Origin: Bacteroides sp. AN502(2024)
GTDB lineage: Bacteria > Bacteroidota > Bacteroidia > Bacteroidales > Bacteroidaceae
Direction of reading: 5' to 3'
Assembly: GCF_041227145.1 (NCBI RefSeq)
Contig: NZ_JBGFSP010000003.1
Location: 1,736,001-1,800,000, forward strand
DNA length: 64,000 nucleotides
Shown: positions 22,051 to 31,300 of the stretch, piece by piece
How the letters are laid out: each line of letters starts with the position of its first letter
Numbering within the stretch: the stretch's first letter is position 1
Program-made: the position numbers and the translations under genes
Notes under the pieces: model-generated
What the model was told of the DNA's origin: nothing
Seen by the model: only the letters and a program-made list of their open reading frames with translations
Database searches by the model: none

Positions 22051-25000
22051 GTGAGAAAAGCAATCTTTTTATTTCTGCTATTTTTAAGCGTAGTCGCAGT
22101 CCGTACACAAGGTCAAAACATCACATTTGGCCATTTGACCACGGACGACGGTCTTTCCCAGTTCTCTGTTAATAGCCTTTATATTGACGAACGAGGAATT
22201 ATATGGATCGGCACGCGTGAAGGACTTAACCAGTATAACGGCAACGATATAAAGAGTTTTAAACTTAAGAAAAACGATCCGAACAGCCTGTTCAGCAACA
22301 CGGTGTTGCGCATCACCGGGAACAAAAACGGGAAAGTATACTTGCTCTGTACGGACGGAGTAGCAGAGTTTGATCTGACTACGCAAAAATTCAAAACGTT
22401 GTTACAAGGGAATGTAGACGCCATTTACTTCAATGAAAAATTATATATCGGCAAAAGGGAAGAGATCTTTGTATATAATGAAAATACGGGTAACTTCGAT
22501 CTCTACTATCATCTCGCCGGAAAGGAGATCACCCTCTCCTGCCTCCACTTGGACAAAAAGAAAAACCTGTGGATGGGAACTACCAATAACGGACTTTACT
22601 GTTTGTCGGAAGACAAAACAAAAATTTCCCAACCCGTCACCAAAGGTAATATTAGCAGTATTTATGAAGATTCTGCCAAAGAGTTATGGATAGGCAGCTG
22701 GGAAGAAGGACTCTACCATGTAAGAAGAGACGGAAGTATCGAGAACTTTCGACACGATCCTAAAAGCCCGGACAGCCTCTGTTCCAATTTTGTAAGAAGC
22801 TGTTGTGAAGACAACACTGGTAACCTGTGGATAGGAACATTTCACGGTCTGAACCGATACGAGAAAAGCACTGGTAAATTTTATCTATATACAGCCCATA
22901 ATAATAAACCCGACGGACTCACCCACTCCTCTATCTGGTGCATCGTCAAAGATGAGCAAGGAACACTCTGGCTGGGTACCTATTTCGGAGGTGTCAACTA
23001 TTTCAATCCGGAATATGAAATCTATACCCGCTACAAGACGGGAGATACAGAGAAAGAAGGTCTAAGCAGCCCGATTGTCGGCAGAATGACAGAAGATAAA
23101 GACGGGAACTTATGGATTTGTACTGAAGGCGGTGGAGTGAATGTGTACGACCGGAAAAATAATACCTATCGGTGGTATCGCCACGAAGAGGGCAAAAACA
23201 GTATTTCCCACAACAATGTCAAAGCAATCTACTACGACCGGATGAATGAAATTATGTGGATAGGTACACACCTGGGAGGTTTGAACAAACTCGACCTGCG
23301 TACCAACCGTTTCACAGCCTACCGGATGAAAGCGGGAGATCCAAACTCACTGCCTTCGGATATTGTCCGAGACATTGTACCTTATAAGGATAAACTGGTT
23401 GTCGCTACACAAAACGGTGTTTGTCTTTTCAACCCGGCAACAGGCACTTGCCAACAGCTCTTCAAAGAGACGAAAGAAGGAAGAAGTATTGACATGGTAG
23501 CCAGTCTTTGCATTGATAAAGACAGCACATTGTGGATTGCAGCTACCGGGAAGGGTGTTTATTCTTACCGGTTCGACAGCCATAAACTCACTAATTATCC
23601 GCACAATCCTGCCAATCCGAACAGTCTTAGCAACAACAATATCAACAGTATCATGCAGGACAGTAACGGAAATCTGTGGTTCTGCACCTCCGGAAGCGGT
23701 CTTGACCGTTACCGTAAGGCAAGCGATGACTTTGAAAACTTCGATGTACAGAAAGATGGTTTATCCAGCGACTGTATCTACGAAGTATGCGAATCATCCA
23801 TACAGAAAGGAGACTTACTGCTGATTACCAATCAAGGATTTTCACAGTTCGACTATCCAAGCAAGACATTCTATAATTATGGCACGGAAAACGGATTCCC
23901 GCTGACTGCGGTTAATGAAAACGCACTATTTGTGACACACAGTGGAGAAGTATTCCTTGGCGGTATTCAGGGGATGATTTCTTTCTGGGAAAAGAAGCTA
24001 CACTTCACCCCAAAATCGTATAATATCCTTCTTTCCCGCCTGTTTGTCAACGGAAAAGAAGTAGTTCCGGGAGATGAAAGTGGTATTCTCAAACAATCGA
24101 TCTGCCACACTCCGGCAATTAATCTGAAAGCGAATCAATCGATGTTTAGCATCGAATATGCCACTTCCAACTTCATCCCTGCCAACAGAGATGAAATACT
24201 TTATCGTCTGGAAGGCTTCTCGGACGAGTGGAACCATACTTACCGGAAGCAAACGCTGATTACTTATACCAACCTGAATCCGGGAAAGTATACCCTTGTC
24301 GTCAAATCACAAAGGGAAGGAATAAAAGAGGCCAGATTACAGATTATTGTACTCCCTTCATGGTATGAGACATGGTGGGCTTACCTGATTTATACCATTG
24401 TCACGATCAGTCTGTTATGGTATCTTATTCAGAACTATAATTCGCGCATCAAACTCCGTGAGTCTTTGAAGTACGAGAAGAAGCATATTGAAGACCTTGA
24501 AGCATTGAACCAGTCGAAACTCCGTTTCTTCACTAACATCTCGCACGAGTTCCGCACACCGTTAACGCTGATCGTAGGACAAGTAGAGACCTTGTTGCAA
24601 GTGCAGACATTTACCCCCAACATATATAATAAGGTGTTGGGAATCTACAAGAACAGCCTCCAATTGCGGGAACTGATTACGGAGCTACTCGATTTCCGGA
24701 AACAGGAACAAGGACACATGAAGATCAAAGTGCGCCGGCATAATCTGGTTAACTTCCTGTATGAAAATTATCTGCTCTTCCTCGAATATGCCAGTAGCAA
24801 ACAAATCAACTTCAAGTTCAACAAACAGAAGGATGACATTGAAGTGTGGTATGACCAAAAGCAGATGCAGAAAGTGATAAACAACTTATTATCAAACGCA
24901 GTAAAACATACCAAAGCTGAAGATACGATTTCGATTCACGTATCGCAGGAAGAAGATCACGCCATTATTGAAATAAAAGATACCGGTACAGGTATCGCTG

Positions 25001-26106
25001 CTGCCGAGATCGATAAGATATTCGACCGCTTTTATCAGACCGAGCAATTCAACTCGTTGGATACCGGAGCCGGTACCGGGATCGGTCTGGCATTGACGAA
25101 AGGTATTGTAGAACTTCATCACGGCACCATTCGGGTGGAAAGTGAACTGGGTAAAGGAAGCAGTTTTATTATCACCCTCCAATTGGGCAATGAATGCTTT
25201 ACAGAAGAGCAAATAGCAAAGGAGGATATGGAAACCATCCAACAAACAGAGGCCATTGTTCCTTCGGTAGAGATCATCTCTGATTTGGAATGGAAAGAAG
25301 AAGACAACAAACGTATCGAGGATGCCAAGATGCTGATAGTGGAAGACAATGAGTCTATCAGGCAGATGTTGGCCGGGATTTTCGAAACATTCTATCAGGT
25401 CAGTACGGCCTCCGACGGAGTAGAAGCATTAGAGATGATACAGAAGGATATGCCGAGCATCATTTTAAGTGATGTCGTGATGCCACGCATGTCGGGTACG
25501 GAACTTTGCAAACAGATCAAGACAGACTTTAATACCTGCCATATTCCGGTAGTATTATTAACTGCACGCACTGCCATAGAGCATAATATCGAAGGATTGA
25601 AGATCGGTGCGGATGATTATATCACGAAACCGTTTAATACCAATCTCCTAATTTCCCGCTGCAATAACCTGGTTAATTCCCGACGACTATTGCAAGAGAA
25701 GTTCAGCAAACAACCGCAGGCTTTTGCCCAAATGTTGGCTACCAACCCAATGGATAAGGAGATGCTCGACCGTGCAATTGCCATTATCGAACGCCATCTG
25801 GATAATACAGACTTCAACATCAACATCTTCGCTCGCGAAATGGGTATGGCACGCACGAGCCTATTTACCAAACTGAAAGCAGTCACAGGCCAGACTCCCA
25901 ATGACTTCATCCTAAGCATACGTCTCAAAAAAAGCGCTGTCATGCTACGGAATAACCCGGAACTGAATATCACAGAGATTTCTGACCGGATTGGATTCTC
26001 TTCCTCCCGCTATTTCAGTAAATGCTTCAAGGAGATTTATCACGTCAGTCCACTGGCCTACCGCAAAGGGAAAGAAAGCGAAGAAGACGAGGAAGAAACA
26101 GAATAA
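22051..26106 (+). CDS. Hybrid two-component system sensor/regulator (HTCS) of the glycan locus
   Basis: 1351 residues with a GTG start followed by a signal peptide. The periplasmic part is a two-propeller sensor made of repeated reg_prop blades (NLWIGT-type motifs, residues ~25-680) and a Y_Y_Y domain (~690-765). Then come a membrane helix (775-796), HisKA with phospho-acceptor His832 in FFTNISHEFRTPL, HATPase (~880-1050, DTGTGIAAAEID), a receiver with Asp1141 in IILSDVVMPRMSG, and an AraC-type HTH (~1245-1345). HTCS proteins bind an oligosaccharide in the periplasm and activate a neighbouring glycan locus. Position and order match BT3334 of B. thetaiotaomicron, reported to sense chondroitin-derived disaccharides (from memory). 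Confidence 0.96.
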   Translation: MRKAIFLFLLFLSVVAVRTQGQNITFGHLTTDDGLSQFSVNSLYIDERGIIWIGTREGLNQYNGNDIKSFKLKKNDPNSLFSNTVLRITGNKNGKVYLLCTDGVAEFDLTTQKFKTLLQGNVDAIYFNEKLYIGKREEIFVYNENTGNFDLYYHLAGKEITLSCLHLDKKKNLWMGTTNNGLYCLSEDKTKISQPVTKGNISSIYEDSAKELWIGSWEEGLYHVRRDGSIENFRHDPKSPDSLCSNFVRSCCEDNTGNLWIGTFHGLNRYEKSTGKFYLYTAHNNKPDGLTHSSIWCIVKDEQGTLWLGTYFGGVNYFNPEYEIYTRYKTGDTEKEGLSSPIVGRMTEDKDGNLWICTEGGGVNVYDRKNNTYRWYRHEEGKNSISHNNVKAIYYDRMNEIMWIGTHLGGLNKLDLRTNRFTAYRMKAGDPNSLPSDIVRDIVPYKDKLVVATQNGVCLFNPATGTCQQLFKETKEGRSIDMVASLCIDKDSTLWIAATGKGVYSYRFDSHKLTNYPHNPANPNSLSNNNINSIMQDSNGNLWFCTSGSGLDRYRKASDDFENFDVQKDGLSSDCIYEVCESSIQKGDLLLITNQGFSQFDYPSKTFYNYGTENGFPLTAVNENALFVTHSGEVFLGGIQGMISFWEKKLHFTPKSYNILLSRLFVNGKEVVPGDESGILKQSICHTPAINLKANQSMFSIEYATSNFIPANRDEILYRLEGFSDEWNHTYRKQTLITYTNLNPGKYTLVVKSQREGIKEARLQIIVLPSWYETWWAYLIYTIVTISLLWYLIQNYNSRIKLRESLKYEKKHIEDLEALNQSKLRFFTNISHEFRTPLTLIVGQVETLLQVQTFTPNIYNKVLGIYKNSLQLRELITELLDFRKQEQGHMKIKVRRHNLVNFLYENYLLFLEYASSKQINFKFNKQKDDIEVWYDQKQMQKVINNLLSNAVKHTKAEDTISIHVSQEEDHAIIEIKDTGTGIAAAEIDKIFDRFYQTEQFNSLDTGAGTGIGLALTKGIVELHHGTIRVESELGKGSSFIITLQLGNECFTEEQIAKEDMETIQQTEAIVPSVEIISDLEWKEEDNKRIEDAKMLIVEDNESIRQMLAGIFETFYQVSTASDGVEALEMIQKDMPSIILSDVVMPRMSGTELCKQIKTDFNTCHIPVVLLTARTAIEHNIEGLKIGADDYITKPFNTNLLISRCNNLVNSRRLLQEKFSKQPQAFAQMLATNPMDKEMLDRAIAIIERHLDNTDFNINIFAREMGMARTSLFTKLKAVTGQTPNDFILSIRLKKSAVMLRNNPELNITEISDRIGFSSSRYFSKCFKEIYHVSPLAYRKGKESEEDEEETE

Positions 26107-26178
26107 TAGGTAATCAGTTTGCCGAACCATCGGTAACAGTTCATATTCTAAAGAACAGGAGTTGAACAAAAACTCCAA

Positions 26179-26250
26179 TGCCAATGGAATGCCACTATAC
26201 TGGCACAGTTGTGCCACTGCGATGGCACAACCGTGCCATCGAAGTGGCAC
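26179..26250. repeat. 22-bp tandem dyad repeats between HTCS and sulfatase
   Basis: TGGCAC occurs at 26201, 26223 and 26245 and GTGCCA at 26211 and 26233, all in a 22-base register, with a degenerate unit from 26179. Each unit is itself a dyad, for example TGGCACAGTTGTGCCA (26201-26216) and GATGGCACAACCGTGCCATC (26221-26240). Two helical turns between units would place sites on one face of the DNA. The array lies 131-180 bases ahead of the sulfatase -7 box. The rest of the 315-base gap shows nothing besides that promoter. Confidence 0.8.
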
Positions 26251-26380
26251 AACATTCATCATATAGTACTTGAATCAAGCCCCCCCTTTCTCATCCTGAA
26301 GAAAGGAAGTTAATTTCTCTAATGTACTATTTTGTACTTCACTTGTACATTACTACTCATTCATCTTTTTTCTGAACGTT

Positions 26381-26388
26381 TATCTTTG
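26381..26388 (+). promoter_or_regulatory. -7 promoter element for the sulfatase
   Basis: TATCTTTG, 33 bases ahead of the sulfatase ATG at 26422. Confidence 0.7.
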
Positions 26389-26421
26389 TGCACATAATAT
26401 CATTTCCTAAAAAACAGCATT

Positions 26422-27957
26422 ATGAAAAACGTATCACGTCTGCTTCCACTGTTGCCCGGCATCGTCACGCTGTCAGGATGCAATCATGCACCCCAGAAGA
26501 GCAATAGACAGAATAATCCCAAGCCTAACATTATCTTTATATTTGCAGATGATCTCGGCATTGGTGATTTGAGCTGTTATGGAGCAACGAAAGTGAGCAC
26601 CCCCAACATCGACCGGTTGGCAGGACAAGGAGTACAATTCACCAATGCCTATGCGACTTCTGCCACCAGCACCCCTTCTCGTTTCGGACTCCTGACAGGT
26701 ATGTATCCCTGGAGACAAGAAAATACAGGAATCGCTCCCGGCAACTCCGAACTCATTATCGATACCACCTGCGTCACCATGGCAGATATGCTGAAAGATG
26801 CTGGATATGCAACCGGTGCAGTAGGAAAATGGCACCTGGGACTCGGTCCGAAAGGTGGAACCGACTTTAATAACCGGATTACCCCTAACGCGCAAAGCAT
26901 CGGTTTTGACTACGAATTTATTATTCCGGCTACCGTAGACCGTGTACCCTGTGTATTTGTAGAAAACGGACATGTCGTAGGACTTGACCCCCATGATCCC
27001 ATCACCGTAAGTTATGACCACAAAGTGGGCAACTGGCCTACGGGAGAAGAGAACCCGGAGCTCGTCACTTTAAAGCCCAGCCAAGGACATAATAATACGA
27101 TTATTAATGGTATTCCCCGTATTGGCTGGATGACCGGAGGAGAATCCGCCCTTTGGAAGGATGAAGACATAGCCGATATCATCACCTATAAGGCCAAGAA
27201 TTTCATTGCATCCCATCAGGAAGAACCCTTCTTCTTATATATGGGTACGCAAGACGTACATGTACCCCGCATCCCCCACCCACGTTTTGCAGGCAAAAGC
27301 GGACTCGGCACCCGTGGCGATGTCATCCTGCAACTGGACTGGACCATCGGTGAAATCATGCATACCCTGGATAGCCTCCAGATCGCAGACAACACCCTCC
27401 TGATCTTTACCAGCGATAACGGTCCTGTTATCGACGACGGTTATCAAGACCAAGCTTACGAACTTCTCAACGGACATACTCCGATGGGTATCTACCGTGG
27501 CGGAAAATACAGTGCTTACGAAGCAGGCACACGCATTCCATTGATCGTCCGTTGGCCTGCCCGGGTAAAACCGAACAAGCAACAAGCTCTTTTCTCTCAG
27601 ATAGATGTGTATGCATCACTCGCCTCCCTTTTGGACCAACCTTTACGTAAAGGAGCTGCTCCCGACAGTCAAGAACATCCGAACGTACTCCTCGGCAAAA
27701 ATAATACCAGCCGTGAGTATGTCGTTCAACAAAATCTCAATAACACACTTGCCATCATAAAAGGCCAATGGAAATACATTGAACCGAGCGATGCCCCCGC
27801 TATCGAATATTGGACGAAAATGGAATTAGGCAACGATCAACAACCTCAACTTTATGACTTATTCTCCGATCCATCAGAGAAAACGGATGTATCAAAACAA
27901 CATCCCGACATAGTGAAAGAGTTATCAGAATTACTAGAATCCATAAAAAAGAAATAG
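26422..27957 (+). CDS. Serine-type sulfatase (S1 family), predicted GalNAc/GlcNAc 6-O-sulfatase
   Basis: 511 residues with lipobox TLSGC, so a periplasmic or outer membrane lipoprotein. The alkaline-phosphatase fold starts with IIFIFADDLGIGD (calcium-binding Asp pair). The active-site signature is S83-T-P-S-R87, meaning the formylglycine is made from Ser, not Cys, and needs a radical-SAM maturase (anSME), which is not in this window. GKWHLG and HVPRIPH supply further active-site residues. Position before SusC/SusD matches BT3333 of B. thetaiotaomicron, recalled as a 6-O-sulfatase acting on chondroitin disaccharides; the exact specificity is inferred from context only. Confidence 0.9.
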   Translation: MKNVSRLLPLLPGIVTLSGCNHAPQKSNRQNNPKPNIIFIFADDLGIGDLSCYGATKVSTPNIDRLAGQGVQFTNAYATSATSTPSRFGLLTGMYPWRQENTGIAPGNSELIIDTTCVTMADMLKDAGYATGAVGKWHLGLGPKGGTDFNNRITPNAQSIGFDYEFIIPATVDRVPCVFVENGHVVGLDPHDPITVSYDHKVGNWPTGEENPELVTLKPSQGHNNTIINGIPRIGWMTGGESALWKDEDIADIITYKAKNFIASHQEEPFFLYMGTQDVHVPRIPHPRFAGKSGLGTRGDVILQLDWTIGEIMHTLDSLQIADNTLLIFTSDNGPVIDDGYQDQAYELLNGHTPMGIYRGGKYSAYEAGTRIPLIVRWPARVKPNKQQALFSQIDVYASLASLLDQPLRKGAAPDSQEHPNVLLGKNNTSREYVVQQNLNNTLAIIKGQWKYIEPSDAPAIEYWTKMELGNDQQPQLYDLFSDPSEKTDVSKQHPDIVKELSELLESIKKK

Positions 27958-28034
27958 TTTATGAGAACAGAAAAATTGTATAATTTTGCACCAATCCTGA
28001 ATAATTCTATCCATACAGAAGTATTCAATCCATC

Positions 28035-28042
28035 TATCTTTG
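28035..28042 (+). promoter_or_regulatory. -7 promoter element for the SusC/SusD/DUF5017 operon
   Basis: TATCTTTG, 36 bases before the SusC ATG at 28079. It gives the transporter operon its own promoter, separate from the sulfatase. Confidence 0.7.
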
Positions 28043-28078
28043 CAAACGTAGATTCAATAAAATCAATTAATTTATAAT

Positions 28079-31000
28079 ATGGAAAAACACTTATCCACTC
28101 AAACTGGAAAAAGGATGCTCTCCTCCATCGGACTGATCCTGTTTTCTGTTTCTTTTGTACTGGCACAAGTATTTGTTAGAGGTACAGTGAAGGACAACTT
28201 AGGAGAAGGAGTGCCGGGAGCCAGTGTGCAGATAAAAGGTACTTCACAAGGAACAATCACTGACCTTGACGGTAAATTTGCTTTTAACGTACCCAATAAG
28301 AATTCAATATTGGTTATCTCTTTCATCGGTTATGTCACTGTAGAGATAAAAGCGGACACTCAAAAGCCAATGGTTATCACATTGAAGGAAGACACAAAGA
28401 CATTGGACGAAGTGGTAGTAGTCGGCTATCAGGAAATACGCAAGAGAGACCTGACAGGTTCGGTTGCCAAAGCCAGCATGGCAGACCTGCTTAGCACTCC
28501 AACCGCTTCTTTCAGCGAGACATTAGGCGGACGTATTGCCGGTGTCAACGTAAGCTCGGGTGAAGGTATGCCGGGCGGACAAATGAACATCGTCATCCGT
28601 GGTAACAACTCATTGACACAAGACAACTCTCCTCTTTATGTCATTGACGGTTTCCCGGTGGAAGATCTTTCCATAGCCGCAGCCATCAATCAGAACGATA
28701 TCGAGTCACTCGACTTCCTGAAAGATGCCTCTGCTACCGCTATCTACGGTGCCCGTGGTGCTAATGGCGTTGTGATGATTACCACCAAGAAAGGAACCAT
28801 CGGTCAGCCTAAAATCAAATATGACGGTAGTTTCGGTGTTCAACATATCACCAAAACGATTCCGATGATGGATGCATACGAGTTCGTCAAGCTGCAGGCG
28901 GAACGTAGTCCCAAAGATATGGAAACGACCTACTTCATGAATAAGGACGGCAAGAAATGGGAACTGGAAGATTATAGGAATATCCCGCAATATAACTGGC
29001 AGGATGAAATCTTCCGCAGCGCATGGATGCAAAGCCACAATGTGAGCCTGACCGGTGGTTCGGAAGGAGTGCGCTACAATGCTTCTTTATCTTATTATGA
29101 CCAGGACGGTATCTTGTTGAGATCAAACTACAAGCGTGTACAAGGCCGTATGGGCACTACCATTCAAAAGAAGAAACTGAAAATCTATCTGACCACCAAC
29201 TATTCAAGCACTACAACTACCGGTGGCTCTCCTTCGCAGAACTCATACAGTGGTATGAATAACCTGTTCTATAGCGTCTGGGGATATCGCCCTGTGACGG
29301 AACCGGACAGACCCTTAAGTTCATTGATGGATAACATCATGGACGATGCGATAAACAATACCAACGACTATCGTATCAACCCTATCATGTCCTTGAAAAA
29401 CGAATATCGCAAGACGTATACCAACTATATCCAGTTCAACGGATTCGCAGAATATGAATTTATCAAAGGATTGAAGTTGAAAATTTCCGGCGGTTACACA
29501 TTCGATACCCGCAAAGGGGAAACATTCAACAACTCGAAGAGCCGTTATGGCAATCCGAAATCATCCGATAAGGTAAATGCGGAGATCTACCATTCTCAAC
29601 GTGCAACGTGGTTGAATGAAAATATTCTGACCTATCAGACCAACATCAAACAGAAGCATTTCTTCAAGAGCATGGCAGGTGTAACCCTGCAGAACTCCGA
29701 CTATGAATACTATTCATACAAAACGGTACAGATTCCCAACGAAGCACTCGGCATGGCGGGAATGAGTGAAGGAACTCCCAGTACGACCCAATCATTAAAA
29801 AATTCCTGGTCTATACTTTCTTTCTTGGGACGTTTGGACTATAACTATCAATCATTGTATTATGCAACGGTTTCTTTCCGTTCCGACGGTTCTTCCAAAT
29901 TCCGTGGCGATAACCGTTTCGGCTACTTCCCTTCCGGTTCATTGGCATGGGGATTCATGGAGGAGGATTTCATGAAACCATTGAAACCTGTTGTTTCTTC
30001 CGGTAAATTAAGGGCAAGCTGGGGATTGACCGGAAACAACCGCGTAGGCGAATATGATACGTATGCTTTATATCAGATATTGAAAGATAGAGTCGGAGAC
30101 TTCATTTCGATCGGCAGCCTCCCCAGTGGTGTATATCCGTTCGAAAACAGTCTGACGAGTGTAGGTACAGTGCCTACTTCCTTAAGAAACAGAAAACTGA
30201 AATGGGAAACTACCGAACAATGGAATCTGGGTCTGGATTTGGGTTTCTTGGATGAACGTATCGGATTAACCGTAGACTGGTATCGTAAAACAACTCGTGA
30301 TTTGTTGCTGAATACGGCACTTCCCACCTCTTCCGGTTATTTCAGTGCCATGAAGAATGTAGGAAAGGTACGCAACCAAGGTCTCGAGTTCACATTGAAC
30401 ACAACGAATATCAAGAATCGTCATTTCTCATGGACTACCAATTTTAATATCGCATTCAACAAGAACAAAGTATTAGAATTGGCAGAGAACCAATCTTCTC
30501 TGTTGAGTGCAGCCAAATTTGACCAGAACTATAACTCCCAATACAGCTACATGGCCAAAGTGGGTTATCCGATGGGAATGATGTACGGATTCATCTACGA
30601 GGGTACATACAAATACGAAGATTTCGAAAAAGCGGGTGATACCTATACACTGAAACGCAATGTCCCGTATTTCTCTTCCGAAAGCAATACACAACCGGGT
30701 ATGCCGAAATACGCAGACCTGAATGGTGATGGCATTATCGACGATAACGACCGTACCATGATCGGTAACGGTATGCCGAAGCATACAGGTGGATTTACCA
30801 ATAATTTCGAGTACAAAGGATTTGACTTGAGCATCTTCTTCCAATGGTCGTATGGAAACGATGTGTTGAATGCCAACCGCCTGTTCTTCGAGAACAGCAA
30901 TAAGACACGTGACTTGAACCAATACGCAAGTTATGCAGACCGTTGGACACCGGAAAACCCGGAAAGTAATATTCCGAGAGCTACCAACTCCGGCTCCAAC

Positions 31001-31273
31001 AAAGTATTCTCTACACGTATTATCGAAGATGGTTCTTTCCTTCGTCTGAAGACCGTATCTTTAGGATATACACTGCCGAAACAACTGACCAAGAAATGGA
31101 AGATAGACCATGCACGTGTATTCGTTGCCGGTCAGAATCTATGGACATGTACAGGATATTCCGGTTATGACCCGGAAGTATCTATCCGTGAAGGCGCACT
31201 GACTCCGGGACTGGACTTCTCCGCTTATCCGAGAGCCTACTCCATCAGTTTGGGCATAAACTTAGGTTTCTAA
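28079..31273 (+). CDS. SusC/RagA-family TonB-dependent transporter of the glycosaminoglycan locus
   Basis: 1064 residues: signal peptide ending SFVLAQ, N-terminal carboxypeptidase-like domain (VRGTVKDNLGEGVPGASVQI, residues ~25-110), plug with VIRGNNSLTQDNSPLYVIDG and YGARGANGVVMITTKKG, and a full beta-barrel ending in ISLGINLGF. It imports oligosaccharides across the outer membrane with TonB energy. It is followed by SusD 27 bases later and by a DUF5017 lipoprotein. The position corresponds to BT3332 (from memory). Substrate inferred from neighbours: chondroitin or hyaluronan fragments. Confidence 0.96.
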   Translation: MEKHLSTQTGKRMLSSIGLILFSVSFVLAQVFVRGTVKDNLGEGVPGASVQIKGTSQGTITDLDGKFAFNVPNKNSILVISFIGYVTVEIKADTQKPMVITLKEDTKTLDEVVVVGYQEIRKRDLTGSVAKASMADLLSTPTASFSETLGGRIAGVNVSSGEGMPGGQMNIVIRGNNSLTQDNSPLYVIDGFPVEDLSIAAAINQNDIESLDFLKDASATAIYGARGANGVVMITTKKGTIGQPKIKYDGSFGVQHITKTIPMMDAYEFVKLQAERSPKDMETTYFMNKDGKKWELEDYRNIPQYNWQDEIFRSAWMQSHNVSLTGGSEGVRYNASLSYYDQDGILLRSNYKRVQGRMGTTIQKKKLKIYLTTNYSSTTTTGGSPSQNSYSGMNNLFYSVWGYRPVTEPDRPLSSLMDNIMDDAINNTNDYRINPIMSLKNEYRKTYTNYIQFNGFAEYEFIKGLKLKISGGYTFDTRKGETFNNSKSRYGNPKSSDKVNAEIYHSQRATWLNENILTYQTNIKQKHFFKSMAGVTLQNSDYEYYSYKTVQIPNEALGMAGMSEGTPSTTQSLKNSWSILSFLGRLDYNYQSLYYATVSFRSDGSSKFRGDNRFGYFPSGSLAWGFMEEDFMKPLKPVVSSGKLRASWGLTGNNRVGEYDTYALYQILKDRVGDFISIGSLPSGVYPFENSLTSVGTVPTSLRNRKLKWETTEQWNLGLDLGFLDERIGLTVDWYRKTTRDLLLNTALPTSSGYFSAMKNVGKVRNQGLEFTLNTTNIKNRHFSWTTNFNIAFNKNKVLELAENQSSLLSAAKFDQNYNSQYSYMAKVGYPMGMMYGFIYEGTYKYEDFEKAGDTYTLKRNVPYFSSESNTQPGMPKYADLNGDGIIDDNDRTMIGNGMPKHTGGFTNNFEYKGFDLSIFFQWSYGNDVLNANRLFFENSNKTRDLNQYASYADRWTPENPESNIPRATNSGSNKVFSTRIIEDGSFLRLKTVSLGYTLPKQLTKKWKIDHARVFVAGQNLWTCTGYSGYDPEVSIREGALTPGLDFSAYPRAYSISLGINLGF

Positions 31274-31300
31274 TCGATCATCCTTCAAACAATTACGTAT

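Noticed and set aside
24435..25973. Several minus-strand open frames
   Set aside because: All are antisense to the kinase, receiver and HTH domains of the hybrid regulator.
26179..26250. Possible CRISPR array
   Set aside because: Units are contiguous 22-base dyads without unique spacers, and no cas genes are present.
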